A DNA stretch of 5,365 bases from the NCBI GenBank assembly GCA_003485715.1, contig DNIF01000096.1:1-5365 (forward strand), in the 5' to 3' direction. A program made the translations under genes and the position numbers. Positions within the stretch are counted from its first letter, which is position 1, and each line of letters starts with the position of its first letter. The notes under the pieces were generated by a model. The model was not told the DNA's origin and did no database searches. It saw only the letters and a list, made by a program, of their open reading frames with translations. Shown here piece by piece: positions 5,323 through 5,365 of the stretch. The DNA comes from Gammaproteobacteria bacterium (GTDB taxonomy: Bacteria > Pseudomonadota > Gammaproteobacteria > UBA7966).

Positions 5323-5346
5323 GCGCGCGAACGGAGGGAGAGATCT

Positions 5347-5365
5347 GTGGTACGTCAGTTGACTG
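5347..5365 (+). CDS. Start of a divergent gene, product unknown (partial)
   Basis: Only six codons are visible, GTG GTA CGT CAG TTG ACT, giving (M)VRQLT, so the product cannot be named. The evidence for a real start is a strong Shine-Dalgarno GGAGG (5333-5337) nine bases before the GTG, a divergent intergenic position opposite yciB, and a candidate extended -10 element at a sensible distance. A GATC site (5342-5345) lies between the ribosome binding site and the start codon. The frame is open to the window edge, which over 19 bases proves little. Confidence 0.4.

Noticed and set aside
3764..5362. 532-codon open frame on the plus strand reaching the right edge
   Set aside because: It runs antisense to bolA, yciI and yciB, has no domain, and its translation is low-complexity Gly/His/Gln-rich as expected for a shadow.
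5210..5365. Minus-strand promoter for yciB
   Set aside because: One must exist nearby, but no -35/-10 pair on the minus strand is good enough to mark.
1..5365. tRNA, rRNA, CRISPR array, insertion sequence or attachment site
   Set aside because: No cloverleaf, regularly spaced repeat, transposase motif or terminal inverted repeat was seen; the sequence is almost fully accounted for by the named genes.

Overview
The window is about 70% G+C by eye, densely coded, and reads as a chromosomal housekeeping segment of a high-GC proteobacterium, most likely a gammaproteobacterium. The indicators are a LexA of the E. coli type with a CTG-N10-CAG SOS box, a YciB/IspZ intracellular septation protein that aligns closely with E. 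coli YciB, and the yciB-yciI-bolA gene order. The genus cannot be read from the sequence.

Layout: nearly every gene is on the minus strand, so the transcription order runs from high to low coordinates. It is yciB (5209-4643), a 135-bp C-rich gap, yciI (4507-4208), bolA (4183-3902), a beta-class DNA methyltransferase (3909-2899), dapE (2902-1739), a small exported or anchored protein of unknown function (1745-1341), and an exported M48 metalloprotease (1330-443). A 135-bp spacer with a perfect 12-bp-stem hairpin and an SOS-regulated promoter follows, and then the 5' part of lexA (307 to beyond base 1). At the far right, a Shine-Dalgarno sequence and a GTG at 5347 mark the first codons of a divergent plus-strand gene.

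bolA/methyltransferase/dapE/small protein are joined by overlapping stop and start codons (8, 4 and 7 bp), and the M48 gene follows after 10 bp, so five genes form a tightly coupled run. The functions are mixed: envelope (YciB), iron-sulphur and stress biology (BolA), DNA adenine methylation, lysine and peptidoglycan precursor synthesis (DapE), and periplasmic proteolysis (M48). lexA is a separate, autoregulated unit.

The least ordinary items are the DpnA-like methyltransferase built into a housekeeping operon with no visible restriction enzyme, the uncharacterised small protein paired with the M48 protease, the pentapeptide-like start of the mature protease, and the C-rich, possibly Rho-sensitive and G-quadruplex-forming gap between yciB and yciI. 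I saw no mobile element, CRISPR array or RNA gene, and no clear novel multi-gene system.
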